Assembly: GCA_032622095.1 (NCBI GenBank) | Contig: CP136069.1 | Coordinates: 108,962,278-109,026,277 of the forward strand | Reading direction: 5' to 3' | From: Siphonodentalium dalli | Lineage: Eukaryota; Mollusca; Scaphopoda; Gadilida; Siphonodentaliidae | DNA length: 64,000 bases | Shown: positions 12,560-24,556 of the stretch, one piece after another | Layout: every line of letters starts with the position of its first letter | Numbering within the stretch: the first letter of the stretch is position 1 | The notes under the pieces: model-generated | What the model saw: only the letters and a program-made list of their open reading frames with translations | The model's database searches: none | Told to the model about the DNA's origin: nothing | Translations under genes and position numbers: made by a program

Positions 12560-12730
12560 CATTTAAGAACATGGCTGCCAGCCATCTTGGATTTTACTCT
12601 TTGCATGACTTAAATCCTTCCTCACGCCCTACAGGCCACATCCCTCGTCCAATCAACACCAAAATTTAAATCTTGGTTTTCAAATTCACATTTTTCTGTG
12701 AAATTTTTTGAATGTTTAGGATCATCTCTA
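12560..12730 (+). repeat. TAGCTCAACTT satellite fragment
   Basis: One degenerate unit with ATGGCTGCCAGCCATCTTGG, TTTTACTCTTTGCATGACT and CACGCCCTACAGGCC. Head and tail are missing. Confidence 0.6.
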
Positions 12731-12734
12731 GATG

Positions 12735-13200
12735 GGAGCTATGGCAAACATAGTGTCGTTGTCCGGATTGACCACTCGTCATTCGTCCGTCTGTCTGTCT
12801 GTCCATAGACACTTTATGCATAATGCGATAACTGAAACATTTTCTATCTGATTGGAACCAAATTTGGTATGTGAGTTTCTCAGCCCAAAATACAGATCGA
12901 GTTTGAATATGGGTTTGACCGACTATTTTTAACTGAGTTATGGTCCTTTTTTGAAAAAATATTCACTCTTAAAAAAAAAATTTAGATTTGGTTTTCTTGC
13001 TCAATTAATAGAATTTTTTTTGTTTTTTTTTTAAATTAACAAAATTTGAAAAACTAACACCATTATAATTCTACCAAGGGTACCCCAAGTCCCCACACCA
13101 AATTTTATTAAATCGGTCAAAAAACTTGTGCTATGTACAGTGTTATGTACTAGTAAATCTGTTTGGAGCAACATTAAATCCAATTCACCAATTCCATCCC
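12735..13200 (+). mobile_element. AAACATAGTGTCGTTGTCC family, copy 1
   Basis: GGCAAACATAGTGTCGTTGT, CCGGATTGACCACTCGTC, then a GTCCGTCTGTCTGTCTGTCC run and a body with CCAAGGGTACC, CACACCAAATTT and AAATCGGTC. The same order occurs at 50236-50480. No coding frame. Confidence 0.55.
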
Positions 13201-13371
13201 ATGCCTTTGGACTACTTAGCTATTGATAAGGCTATATAATATTTTCTGATGTCTCTTATGCCAATGTGCAGCTAATCTAATAAAGAAAGCTATGGTATCT
13301 AATTTAAAATAAAGATTCAGCAATACACATCACATGATATCAACAGTAGACTTGGACATCTGTGCTGCCTT

Positions 13372-14574
13372 TATACCCCCTTTTAAAAAAAAAGAAGGGG
13401 GTTTTACTGTTTTGCACCTGTCCGTCCGTGCATCCATCCGTCCGTCGAGCTGTCGGGCGTCCGTCCGATGTCTGTTCATGTCATAACTTGAACAGTAGTG
13501 CTCGGATCTCAATGAAATTAGGTATGAATGTTCACTATTATGATGACATTAAATAGAGGGTTCCATCGTTTTGTTAGGATTTTCCATTCTAGAGTTATTC
13601 ATCTTTGTTTATATGGAAATAGTGTCTTTTTGGTCCGTCTAGTGTCTGTTCATGTCGTAACTTCAACAGTTGTGCTGGGATCTCAACCAAATTTGCTGTG
13701 GATGTTCACAACTATGAGGACATTAAATAGAGGGTTCCATCGTTTTGTTCGGATTTTCCATTCTAGAGTTATTCATCTTTGTTTATCTTGAAATGTTGGA
13801 TTTTTTGTCCGTTTGGTGTCTGTTCATGTCATAACTTGAACAATAGTGCTCGGATCTCAATTAAATTTTGCATGGATGTTCACTATTATGAGAACATTCA
13901 ATAGAGGGTTCCATTGTTTTGTTCGGATTTTCCATTCTAGAGTTATCCATCTTTGTTTATCTCAAAATGTTGGCTATTTGGTCTGTCTTGTGTCTGTTCA
14001 TGTCGTAATTTCAACAGTTGTGCTGGGATCTCAATGAAACTTGGTATGGATGTTCACTACTATGAGGACATTAAAAAGAGGGTTCCATCGTTTTGTTCGG
14101 ATTTTCCATTTTAGAGTTATACATCTTTGTTCATCTGGAAATGTTGGCTTTTTGGTCCGTCTGGTGTCTGTTCATGTCGTAACTTCAACAGTTGTGCTGG
14201 GATCTCAATGGAATTTGGTATGGATGTTCACTACTATGAGGACATGCAATAGGGGGTTCCATTGTTCTGTTCCGTTTTTCTATTCTAGAGTTATTCATCT
14301 TTGTTTATCTGGAAATGTTGGCTGTTTGGTCCATCCGATGTCTGTTCAGATCATAACTTGAACAGTAATGCTCGGATCTCAATGAAATTTTGTATGGATG
14401 TTCACCACTATAAGGACATTTAATGGCACATTCAAATGTTTGTTTTGGTTTTTTGTTCTATAGTTATTCATCTTTGTTCATATGTCTGAGTATAGCCATC
14501 ATAAGTTATAGATGTGCCCACACTGGGCGGTATGCCACGAGGGGGTATGCACCGGACGACAGTCCATCTCTTGT
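13372..14574 (+). mobile_element. ATACCCCCTTTT family element, copy 1, 174-bp tandem units
   Basis: Head hairpin ATACCCCCTTTT / AAAGAAGGGGGTTTT at 13373-13405, a GTCCGTCC run, then six tandem units starting TCTGTTCATG at 13471, 13645, 13819, 13993, 14167 and 14341. Every spacing is 174 bp. The tail has GAGGGGGTAT (the inverted match to the head), then GGAC-GACA-GTCC and CATCTCTTGTT. Because 174 is a multiple of three, several units stay open in one frame; this is not evidence of a protein. Structure as in HINE-type rolling-circle elements. Confidence 0.75.
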
Positions 14575-14871
14575 TATAAATGTTATTGGTTTAATAGAGA
14601 TGTCAGCTTTCAACATAAACAATTCCTGTGATTTGTTGACAGCTCTGCTATATAATTGATATAATGGGTCAGCAGTGAGGTGGCTTATCTTGATCTATAT
14701 TGTTATTAGAATTTGATACATTATTATTGTAAACTTAAATTGGACTCTCTTAACCCAAGTATTCCATGTCCAGGTCACCTTTCACATTTAACCCAAGGCT
14801 GGTGGGGCAGCATTAGAGATCATGTACCAGTGCATTCTCTTATATAAATGCGAGTGACCCATAAATTCCAA
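14575..14871. other. Intronic sequence between elements
   Basis: About 300 bp without a supported feature. Confidence 0.35.
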
Positions 14872-16189
14872 TAAGGGAGCTTGTCCAATTCCGACAGAAT
14901 TTCCGTTGTAAATCGGTGTTCCCGATGGATATTTCCGATCTCCGATACCGATGGCAATCGGAGTTTTTGTATCGGTATAAAACTCCGATTCGGTCGGAGA
15001 TTTTTCTCGGTGTCATCGGTAAAATTCTCCGACGTAATCGGAGTTTATATCGGAGTTTCTTCAAGTGCGGTATGTTTTGGGAAAACTCTGATTCCGTGAA
15101 TTTCCGTGGGAGTTTTTAATAGATCGTCGTTTCTGTTCTTCGTGTATATTGTTTTTCCAGACATATCAGAGAAAGACATGTAACATGTTATGTCCATCTC
15201 AACGACTTGGCCATTTCCTCTTCGCTGAGGAAATAATCCACCCATAAATAGAAACCATATTCATGCAATGCTGCAATATACGGCCCTGGTAATAAGTGGC
15301 GCAAAGCAAAATCATCCACAAATCCCTTAATTGGAATGCACTGGGTTTACAGTATTCTCAGAATCCGACGACGTTGCACATATAGCAAGTGCATGCTTCG
15401 TGTGATATTCAGAGCTGTGTCGCCTTTTAGGCTACTGTAAATCCTTTGGATTTGTGTCCACATCAAAACGTTGGTTTGAAATAGAATAAAACATTGAAAA
15501 TGTAAGGCCTGAGGGGTCAGGTTACCACTACGTTTTCAGATCTTTGCAACTTTCGACCAAGCACCATCAACAATATAGACATTTAGTGCCCACAAATAAA
15601 CAGACACGAGAGTTGCAAACACAATGACCAACAACATCTAGATAGCAATTTGCATTCACTAAGCAGTTATATCAACTTTGAGACGAAAATCATTCATTAA
15701 AATGTACATTTACTTCCATGAACTAGAAATTTAGACAGTTGTTGTCTTTGTTAACCGAAAAGTTGAAAACGTAGTAACGTGACCAACAGGCTATTAAACT
15801 TGCGTTGTTTCGGGAATGGCAACTATTGAAATGTTGAACCAATTAAGTCGAGGAACTCTCTTATAGTTGAACCAATTAAGTCGAAGAACTCTCTTATAAC
15901 AAGTCGCTACATCTAACCAAACAGAAGTGTTCCAATTTACATGCGTTCAAAATTACTGGGTTTATGGCAGTCGTCGGACTGTGAGAGCGCGCGCAAGTGA
16001 TGTCATGAATTGCGCAATTCTGTGACTTGATACATTGTCTATGGGGATATTGCTGGTTAACCATAGTTCTGCTATGAATCTTCTGGATATATGTGTATTG
16101 TTTGTGGAAGATAAATTAAATAAAAGGTCGGCCGACCACAGTGTCCTCCGACAACGTGGCAAGTCGATGCCGCTTTGTTAAAGAAATTT

Positions 16190-16315
16190 AATTTTTTTTT
16201 GAAATGTTCTAAGTCGAAAGGGTTAATAATTCCGTAAAAAAAAAAAAAAAAACGGACGGAAGACGAACGGAGCTGATTACAATAGTCCCCCGAAAATAAA
16301 TTTTACTGGGGACAA
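16190..16315 (-). mobile_element. GTCCCCCG hairpin-headed fragment, reverse orientation
   Basis: Read on the minus strand: a head GTCC(C)C...GGGGGACT (16285-16314), a CGTCCGT run, ACGGAATTATTAACCC and TTTCGACTTAGAACATTTC. It is the only clear member of the hairpin-headed families on the minus strand in this window. Confidence 0.55.
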
Positions 16316-16636
16316 TAACTCAGTCATACATACAGATATAAATATATATAAAATATATGTTCACCCCGCCCAACCCCTTGGGTTGTAACTTTGGCAATTC
16401 ACAAACTCTTGCAAATTTATCGATACAGAAAATAAGTGATATTTATATTGTAGATCAGGTCATGAATCTGTAATCTGGCTTACGCCCGCAGATATGATAT
16501 TCCACCAGTAAAAAACATGGGAAACTTAGGCCTAATTGTAAGCGACGCAATGGAAATCGTTCACAAAGTCACTTAAATCGTGCAATTTCGAGACGGGATC
16601 TTCACCTACAGTGAAGTAGCCTACAATGTTCAGGAA

Positions 16637-17119
16637 GGATCCGGGCCCACTCGCCCCAGAGCCCACTCGCCCCAGGCAGTTTTTGGGGCGAGCTGGCCCA
16701 GCTTTCAGGGGCGAGTTGGCCCGGGTATTACATTTGTATTAAAGTTGTAAATAAGTTAATATATATTGATATATTAATTTTTTAAGTTCATATTATGATA
16801 TATTTCAGAGTTATGTCCATCAATTTCGACATTTAGATTACTTTTAAATAGGCACGAGGGTGAGATGGCTTCAGAACGTGTGATAGATAATCACTTTCAT
16901 ATGCCGACCACAGTATATAAGCAGTGCGATTTTTATCTGACATCATAACCACAAAGATGTTCCGTTGTTGCAAGTGCGGTAGCGAAGTTAGACCACTCCA
17001 GTATGCTCTTCAGTGCGACCAACTTAAATAAACTTATCCCTTTGGGCGAGCTGGCCCGGGGCGAGCTGGCCCAGGTCGACTGGGTCGAGTGGGCCCTGGG
17101 GCGAGTGGGCCCGTTTCCA
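16637..17119. mobile_element. GGGCCCACTCGCCCC mini-element with 8-bp duplication
   Basis: Ends start GGATCC-GGGCCCACTCGCCCCAG on the left and, inverted, TGGAAAC-GGGCCCACTCGCCCCAGG on the right. The 16-bp word is repeated inside each end, so the terminal repeats are short tandem arrays. TTCAGGAA flanks both sides (16629-16636 and 17120-17127), an exact 8-bp target-site duplication. The 483-bp element has no coding frame and sits inside the Harbinger-like element. Confidence 0.78.
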
Positions 17120-18849
17120 TTCAGGAACAGGTGATAACAAAGAAATATATTCCCTGTGTTATTCTTTCGAATATAAGCTTCCCTGTCAAAACTTCAAAAA
17201 GTTCCAAGGTTTTGTACTGGTGGAATATATGATCTATACCACACTTGGAAAACTCGAATCGCACAAGAACTTTAATAGGGAAATATCACGAAATCACGAA
17301 TTTTGTCCCGCTGCTGACTCACCAAATAAGCCGACTAGCTGTCGTCATCATTGGGAGCATGTACGGAGATTTGCAATATTTACAACACTACTTGGACTGG
17401 GTTTACGGTATTCTCAGAATCCGACGATGTCGCAAATATAGCACGTGCAGAGATGTGTCAATTTTTAGGCTACTGTAAACTCCCTGATTTGCGTCCAAAC
17501 GTGAGTTTGATATAGAATGACAAATTGAAACTGTTAGACGATCCACATGCCACACGGAAAGTATACTATAAACCAGGTTGGGGGGATAATTTATTTGAGT
17601 TTTTATTCTTCTATTGATACTGGTTTGCACAATAAATGGTGACCGATGACCCAAACGAGGACAATTTACCTAATCGCAAAATTACTCGTACGAAATCAAA
17701 ATGTGCATTGTTTATGGCAGAACTGGAGTACGGTATAATTTCATAATTCGACAATGCAGAAAATTAAGGAAGAGGTCAAGTGACCAATTTTGAATGGACA
17801 TTTCCATGCAAAACTCCGTAGTAAAAGTTACAAATTGCAGATATTTCTGGGTGTGACTGTGTGCAGTATTGAAAACAATACACATTTATCTGGCGGGTCG
17901 GCTTAGAATTTGTTCCATTGAGAAAGTTGATGTATTTATTTGTCTATTTTTTTAATATTTTATTTATTTTTCGTGTTGTAATTCCAGAAATAAATTCTCA
18001 AATATAAATTTATAGCATAAATTGGCTATTTACCAAGCCCAGCCGCCAGTTAAAAGGTTATGTCTTTTTAATCATATGGCTGCTTTAGTTCCCAGACAAT
18101 GCTTGATATATAACTTTTGCTGGGGTGGTTTGCATGCAAATCCCCATTCAAAATGATTGGTCACTTAACCTTCCCCTTAATAGCACTTTCTTCACAAGAT
18201 ATTCGGGGCTTTAATTGTCAACCATCGTGACGGATTTGCGGCCACATCAAAACGTATGATTGAATTCTGACACGAAAATAGTATGTGTTGCCTATAATAT
18301 AAACCGGGGTCTAGGAATCATTTATTTGGGACTTTAATCTTCTATTTATAAAATTTCATTTAAATTGTCCCGATATTAACCAAATCCGAGATTTTAGCAA
18401 ATCGGAGAAATTTACTAGTATACAAAACTCCAATTGCATCGTCGTTTTCATATAGGAGAAAACTCCGATCAAATCTTATCAAATCGGAGTTTTCACATCG
18501 TCGTTTTTATATCGGAGATAAAAATCGGAGTTTTGTTAAGTGTTCATCGGAATTTTCACCGGAATTTATCGGAGTTCTTGGCCGGAGAAAAAACTCCGAT
18601 CTGAGAAATTCCGTTGAGTGGAGGGCGAAATATCCGATTAAAACTCCGATTAAAAGCTCCGATCACCGACGGAAATTCCTTCGGAATTGGACAAGGCCCC
18701 TAACTTGTGTTATGTACATTTGTCTATAATAGTACATAACAGTATACTCTATAATTCAACACCAAAACTCTCATTTATGATTCCGATCATAGTAATTTAC
18801 TATCGCCAAGGGATGGGTTAACATCTGCCGATCGTGATCGGCCTCTCGT

Positions 18850-19643
18850 TTCATCTTGGATTTTACTCTTTGCACTACTAAATTCTTTAGCACGCCCTAC
18901 AAAACCACATCTCTTGACTGATTATCACCAAACTTCATATTGATCTATAGTGTGAATTTTTCCAGAAATTTGCTGAAAAAACATTACCGCTAGCAACCAT
19001 CTTGGATTTAAAAATTTGAATACATTGGCACACCTTGCAGCCCGCATTTATCTGAAAAATATTTTTAAACAGGCATGTTTAGGATGAGAGCTATCGAATA
19101 TTTTCCAAATTTCGTGGAAAAACATGGCCATCGGTAGCCATTGTGGATTTTACTCTTTGCTTGAATAAATCCTTTGGCACACCCTATAGACCACAACATT
19201 CATACGATTGTCACGAAACTTCATATGGATCTTCTGCGTGACCACTAAATGGAAGCCATATATTTTTTTTCGAATTTGAAAAACATGGGTCGCCACCAGC
19301 CATCTTGGATTTTACTTTTTTCGTGACTAAATCCATTGGCACACCCTACATTCATCATCCCTCATCCCATCATCACTAACTAAACTTCATATATAATTCT
19401 TCAGGGTGCTCGCTATCCAATTTTTCCAATTTTTTTTTAAACATGGTCTTCTTTGATTTTACATGTGAATCCATTGGCACACCCTGCAGGCCACATTTAT
19501 TTGTGAAATGGTTCAATTGATAATAGTTCCATCAACACAAGTCAAGCCCTTTACTGAAACATTTTGACTTTCCTTCTTTTTTATCATTCTATTCATGAAA
19601 AAATAAACTCCTTCCCAAGTTGAGCTACAGTGTCACTTTCATT
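18850..19643 (+). mobile_element. TAGCTCAACTT satellite element, old degenerate copy
   Basis: About five decayed units with CATCTTGGATTTTACTCTTT, CTAAATTCTTTAGCACGCCC and CACACCCTAC. The tail CCAAGTTGAGCTACAGTGTC-ACTTTCATT near 19615-19643 has lost half of the 3' palindrome. The head is missing. It is clearly older than the copies at 0.9, 32.7 and 61.7 kb. Confidence 0.7.
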
Positions 19644-20307
19644 TATGAATTTTCCCAGTTTTGTAATATAATTAAACCATCGAACCAGTAATGTCTCATT
19701 TTGCACAGGCTACACTGACAGTTATGCCCACCAGATACTTATTTTCCTATTTATCAGAACCCTACAACCCTTGAAATGTGTACTGCTACCTTTAATAGAT
19801 TATCACTATGGATCTGATTACTTCGAGGAGAAAGAATTTAAAAAATATGTCAAGAAGTAACAGAGTTATGGGCCCTTGAACTTTGTATTATTGGGCTGAG
19901 CTACCAAAAGGACCAAACATTAGAAATATTTCAATTTGTTCATGATTCATTCTCTGAAAGCAGAAACAAATTGTGTGTGTACATTATTAAAGAAGGTAGG
20001 TTGAACAGCTTCCAGAATGATGGGTTTGGTTCCTAACAAATCTAAAATTCAGTTATCACTGGCATATAAATTGAATAATATGGGCTAACACTGGTTTATA
20101 GTATACTGGTTTGTAGAAACTGGTTAGTACAATGTATACAGTTTAGCTGGTTAGTATACTGGGTTGACTCTGTCTCATGGATTTTGATGTGTAAACAGTT
20201 AAATTATAATGTCTAAACAGCTAAGACATTGTAGTGATCAAACTAAATCTTCACACAAATAAAATTTATTGTCACCAAATGGTACATAATACCTCTTTGT
20301 TTTTCAG
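19644..20307. other. Intron upstream of exon A
   Basis: AT-rich intron ending in a T-rich tract and CAG at 20305-20307. No other feature. Confidence 0.6.
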
Positions 20308-20412
20308 ACGTCACGCATTATAGCAAAAATTGCTTGCTGGGGAAAAGATTTTATGGAAAGAAATGACTTGATTTTCTACCTTAATTGGCTCAAAGACCAG
20401 CTGAGGCTTCCA
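20308..20412 (+). CDS. ATP6V1H: V-type H+-ATPase subunit H, internal exon A
   Basis: This 105-nt exon reads TSRIIAKIACWGKDFMERND, then LIFYLNWLKDQLRLP. It corresponds to the conserved RIIAKLA-WG ... YY-NW-K-QL segment of V-ATPase subunit H (yeast Vma13p, fly VhaSFD). Subunit H is a cytosolic, HEAT/ARM-like helical subunit of the V1 sector that couples and silences ATP hydrolysis during acid pumping by the V1-Vo complex. The exon follows a pyrimidine-rich tract and CAG (AG at 20306-20307) and ends before GTGAGT (20413). It is exactly 35 codons, phase 0 at both ends as read here, and continues directly into exon B in frame. By analogy with animal homologues it covers roughly residues 140-175. 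No earlier exon was found in the first 20 kb, so the upstream intron is long or extends out of the window. Confidence 0.92.
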
Positions 20413-20617
20413 GTGAGTTGCTTTATACATTCTTATTTATTTGGTGTAAAGAATATTAATTCCTAATACAAAATTTTTAATATTTTAACAAAATGCTAGT
20501 GGATGATGGATATCTCATTTATTCATTGCACACAAAAGCATAAGTTATATTCAGTCTTGTTGGGGATTTGTATTTGTATGGGAGGATGTGAGTGCAGGAA
20601 ACTGTCTTTGCTTTTAA

Positions 20618-22578
20618 AGTTTATAAATACAAAATTAGATTAGTCTGTTAATAGCCAACCATATTTGTGAGCTAGCTATACATGCATCTATCTTGTATAC
20701 AAGGACCTCTTTTGCCAATGCTCTGGAGGACCAACACGGAAACCGCAAAGACACTAATACAACACTGCTAGCCCACTCTGCAACAACATTGTAAAGATAC
20801 TTCAACCACACTGCTAGAACCACACTGTAAAGACATCATAACTTGTGGGCCCATACCTCAATCATACAGGAAAGACACTGCTATACCCACACTGCAACAA
20901 CACTTCAGTTACACTTTAATATCACTGCTGGGCCCAACACTGCAACTACACTGTAACCATGCTGCATGGCTCATGTAATCACTGTAATGTGCAAACTTTA
21001 CTGCACTTCCCCTATCACTGGAAAAATATGAGGCATGCTATGCAGTTTTTGGTATTCCGAGCAAATAAATAGTTGCTGTAGTGGGATTTCAAATTAAATA
21101 TTTTCAGTTTTCTTTTTTTAATTGCACACAGAGAAAATTGCGTCGTTATAAAATGTTTTCTTTTGTCCAACACATCATCTAACACCATGCCATAAAGTTT
21201 TAAGCCCATTGGAATTATCTACAGCAATGTGAACTGAGCCAAGGCCTTTTGAGTAAGTCTTGTTTGATATAATGGGATCATTAAAATTTCGGCAAGCATG
21301 AATTATTTAGAGAAAGGTGTTCTTAGTGTAGTGTTGAAAACAAATATGGCTTGTTTGAGCCTCCAATTTACAGCTATATGCCCTAATGAGTCAAATCATT
21401 TATAGCCAAAATATGCCCAAGAATCCGAGATGAGAATTGTATGCTATAGCATTTTCCTTGAGGGTGCATATTTCAGTGAAATAAAAAATATGAATATTGA
21501 TCAGAGAGTGTTAACATGGTCACTGTTTATCACAGTCATCTATATTTTATCTATAATTGATTATGTATGGCCTATAATTTTTTTTGTGGACAAAAATGAG
21601 CCGAAATTATTTAAAATTCTCCAAATTTCACTAAAAAAAATTAATTTTTTAAGAAATGTTGACCATTCAGTCTTTATTATTGTGTATGGGTATATTAGGT
21701 AATCGGGATATTGCAAAATATCAACCCTAACCAACTAAATTGTAAGATGTGTGAAACATCTTTTCAACATGGAATATTTCTGTCGGTTTCATAGAAACTG
21801 TGTCATTAATAATTCTTGAAGTAAATTAATATATGTATGCTTTTGTGCAAGTAATTGCCATCCTGACGAGGGGTCAGAGTGAAGCGACCTACCCCTACTC
21901 CTACCTGTACAGTTAATGTCTTAACATCGTGGCTCATCCACTACAAACCCCCAATACATGCATGTATCATGACCAGAATCTGTCTCAGTTTAAATTAAGC
22001 TTGGCAAGCCGGTGCTGACTGAAGATCTTACTGAGAGACTATTAAAACATGACAGAATAGCACAGGTCTGTGGGAGATAAGCCATTGATGTAATTAAAAT
22101 GCAGCAAGCTTTCCTATAGATTTTGTTTCATTGAGGTGGATATGACTAACAGGAGTTTGGAACTATTGGCAAATATTTGTGGATGCAACCCCTTATAATA
22201 TTGCAGTGTTGTTACAGAGTAATTGCAGTGTGGTTACAGTGTCCCTCTATTCTTCATATTCAGTGATCACTGCAACTGCCGAGTTGGTAATAGCATTGTT
22301 GTTACAGTGTGGTTACAGTGTTGTTGCAGTGTGCATACTAATTATTAAATGTGCTATGCAGTGTGGTTACAGTTGTGTCGCAGTGTGGTTACAGTATTGG
22401 TGCCGACTGAGTGGTTACAGTGTTGCAGTGTGTGTCTGGCAGTCTCTCTGCACAGTTGTTGCAGTGTTGGTCCTCCATGTTGTCAATAAAGGCCAATGTA
22501 TACAAGCTAGATGCATGGATTGCTCACAAATGTGGTTTGCTATAGACAAACTAATTTAATTTTGTATTAATAAACGTT
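20618..22578. mobile_element. Long inverted-repeat element with GTTGCAGTGT minisatellite ends
   Basis: Left arm from about 20618 (GTTTATAAATACAAAATTAG, TTTGTGAGCTAGC, ATGCATCTA-CTTGTATACA, GGAGGACCAACAC) is inverted at 22460-22578. Inside each arm lies an array of a ~15-bp word: CACTGCAACAACACT on the left (to about 20960) and TTGTTGCAGTGTGG on the right (from about 22195). Arms are over 300 bp and diverged. The middle (21000-22150) has no recognisable transposase. Superfamily unknown; target-site duplication not resolved. Confidence 0.68.
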
Positions 22579-22978
22579 GAAGTAAAGAATGTTCCCTACA
22601 TTCCCACAATCCTATGCACCTGCAAGTCCCCAACAATATTGCAGTTTGAAATGCAACTCATAGAAAGTAAAATTAGTTCCACTAGAGGAGAACAACAAAG
22701 AGCCAAAAAAAGATCCTTGATTCTGACTTTGTTGAGCACAATGTAATTGAATATATCATGTGTTGCAGCAAATTGAGAAAATAGGAACAAACATAACAGT
22801 ACACCAATAACATAAGATAGTTTCCATCAATCCAACATGACATCACTTACCAAATTAACTGAATATACTTCTTCCTATTGAATAGGCAACATGTTTATTA
22901 TGCTGCTTAGCAGTTGTCAGTTAAAAAAAAGATTCCCAAGATGCATTGTGTAGAGCAGTCCGGCCAATCAGAATTAAA

Positions 22979-23165
22979 GGTCTGCAGTGTTGGAACGACT
23001 AGCTTTAAGTTTATTAAAGATGTTGCAGTGTTGTTGCAGTGTTGGTAGGACCAGTTAATAATTGATTCAAGTTTCAGCAGTGTCTTGCAGTGTGGTGGGA
23101 ATGAGTATGTACTATGATAAACTGCTACAGTGTTGTTGCAGTGTTGGAGGAACCAAATTTTCATT
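22979..23165 (+). repeat. GTTGCAGTGT minisatellite remnant
   Basis: Three blocks of GTTGTTGCAGTGTTGG separated by unrelated sequence, related to the right arm of the element ending at 22578. The interval 22579-22978 has no supported feature. Confidence 0.6.
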
Positions 23166-23199
23166 TTCTAAACGTTTGTGAAATTGGTGTAAGTCAAGA

Positions 23200-24254
23200 A
23201 GAAGTCGCCAGTCAGATTAAATCGCGTGAAAAGGATATGGTGAAAACGTAGTTCAAAACTGATAATCTAAAGCTAAACTGAACAGTCTTAAAGATAGTTT
23301 GAAAGATGCAATGAAGCAGTTTTGCAAACACGCAACGAAACCGTCTGACAATCTGATTGAAAACGTGGAGCGTAAGCTCAGCACCATGTTTGGTCTTTTC
23401 GCGCGCGATATCACAGACAAGTTCAACCAAATGTGTTTTACCGTTGGGCGATATTTGCTGCCACAAACTCCACCGTCTGCTCATGTTCATCCACTCTCGG
23501 GAAAATCATCATATGTCATTCTCTGATACACCGGTACCACTAGTTCTGCTATCTCGCACGCAAACGGACGTAACAGTGTTCCCATATTCTCACCAAGTTC
23601 TGGTTCCACCATGTCGTGAGTTCTCAAGGAAAGTAATTTTGACTGTCCCAATGTTACAGAATCAAGTACAAAAAAGGACACTATTTCTGTCAGACAATCG
23701 CCTGCACATGACACACCCGTCAATAAATGTACCGTTGCTACCTCACACACAAGCAGCATCAATAGTATATCTATGTTTTCGCCAAATTCTGGGGACACCA
23801 GACCATATGTATCAACATAACGACGTGCTGATCGACCCAATTTTCCCGTGAACGACAATACATTTAATATAGAGCCCGACAGCCGACAGAGAGATAAAGA
23901 ACAGAAGCTTTGTTGGCGAGCCTCATATTGTCAGACAAACTCATAAAATTTTTGTGCGAGGAATTTCAATGAAAACGACCGAAGATGATATCTGGGAGTA
24001 CCTTGAGAAAAAGGGTGTGAAACCCACATTTGTGAGGTTGATGTGGAGTAACCGCAGAGGTTCTCAGTCATCACGCATCCATGTATATTCCAGTGATATG
24101 GACAGACTCTATGAGAATGACTTCTGGCCGCTAGGCATCGAGTTTAGGCCATGGAATAAGGATCCCCCGAAAACCACACTGTCAATAATGGATGACATCA
24201 AACTTCTCACTTGGAACGCTTCTGGAGTATCTTCAACTGTTTTGTACCTAAAAT
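23200..24254 (+). pseudogene. LINE retrotransposon, ORF1 and start of ORF2 (broken)
   Basis: Frames in this stretch include LKDAMKQFCKHATKPSDNLI (from 23304, a polar helical region), then, after stops and shifts, KIFVRGISMKTTEDDIWEYL, RLMWSNRRGSQSSRIHVYSS and WPLGIEFRPW (from about 23946). This resembles the C-terminal nucleic-acid-binding part of a LINE ORF1. MDDIKLLTWNASGVSS (from 24188) is the usual opening of an APE-type endonuclease ORF2. It sits in the same frame as the ORF1 tail with no stop between them. The frame ends at an insertion after 24254 and resumes at 30738. Confidence 0.72.
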
Positions 24255-24556
24255 TTAACAATTTGATTTATCAAGTTATGATTTTATGAATAAATTATAC
24301 CTACCTCATATGGCTCAGAATATATCACTTTAACGCTTCATCTCAACTCGCATCGTTCCGTTTCCGGTGTGGCTTTTTTTAATTACCCACTTATGTGACG
24401 TCACACCGGAATCCCTCTGCCTACTTCAGTTTATAAACTTGGCGTCCGAGAAGCCAAGAAAAACTCACCGTAGGGGGGGAGGGTGGGTTTGCCATATGAG
24501 GTAGGTATAATTTATTCATAAAATCATAACTTGATAAATCAAATTTTTAAATTTTA
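24249..24556. mobile_element. Palindromic-ended mini-element (MITE) inside the LINE
   Basis: The left end (AATTTGATTTATCAAGTTAT onward, 24260-24312) is matched base for base by the inverted right end (24493-24546), giving arms of about 55 bp that finish in CTACCTCATATGGC. TAAAATTTAA lies at both outer borders. The interior (24313-24434) is the same sequence as the inverted right end of the larger element at 30600-30700, so the two are relatives. Confidence 0.75.

Larger units (their letters stand above)
14875..18700. mobile_element. PIF/Harbinger-like DNA element with TAA duplication
   Basis: The left end GGGAGCTTGTCCAATTCCGA (14875) is inverted at the right end (...TCGGAATTGGACAAGGCCCC to 18700), and GAATTTCCG continues the match on both sides. 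Direct TAA repeats flank it (14872-14874, 18701-18703), as expected of PIF/Harbinger elements. Behind each end lie arrays of AACTCCGAT / ATCGGAGTTTT (14890-15060 and 18400-18680). No transposase is recognisable; 15340-15520 and 17396-17530 are two diverged copies of one internal segment (GGGTTTAC-GTATTCTCAGAATC). Two other elements are nested inside (16190-16315, 16637-17119). Superfamily assigned from the termini only. Confidence 0.7.

Noticed and set aside
13471-14515. Regular repeats considered as a CRISPR-like array
   Set aside because: Units are contiguous 174-bp repeats without unique spacers, in a genome with introns.
22179-22559. 126-codon frame rich in Val, Cys and Ser
   Set aside because: Produced by the GTTGCAGTGT minisatellite in the right arm of the inverted-repeat element.
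23357-23851. 164-codon + frame and 123-codon - frame
   Set aside because: Other frames over the broken LINE ORF1; the fragments with LINE-like sequence lie in different frames.
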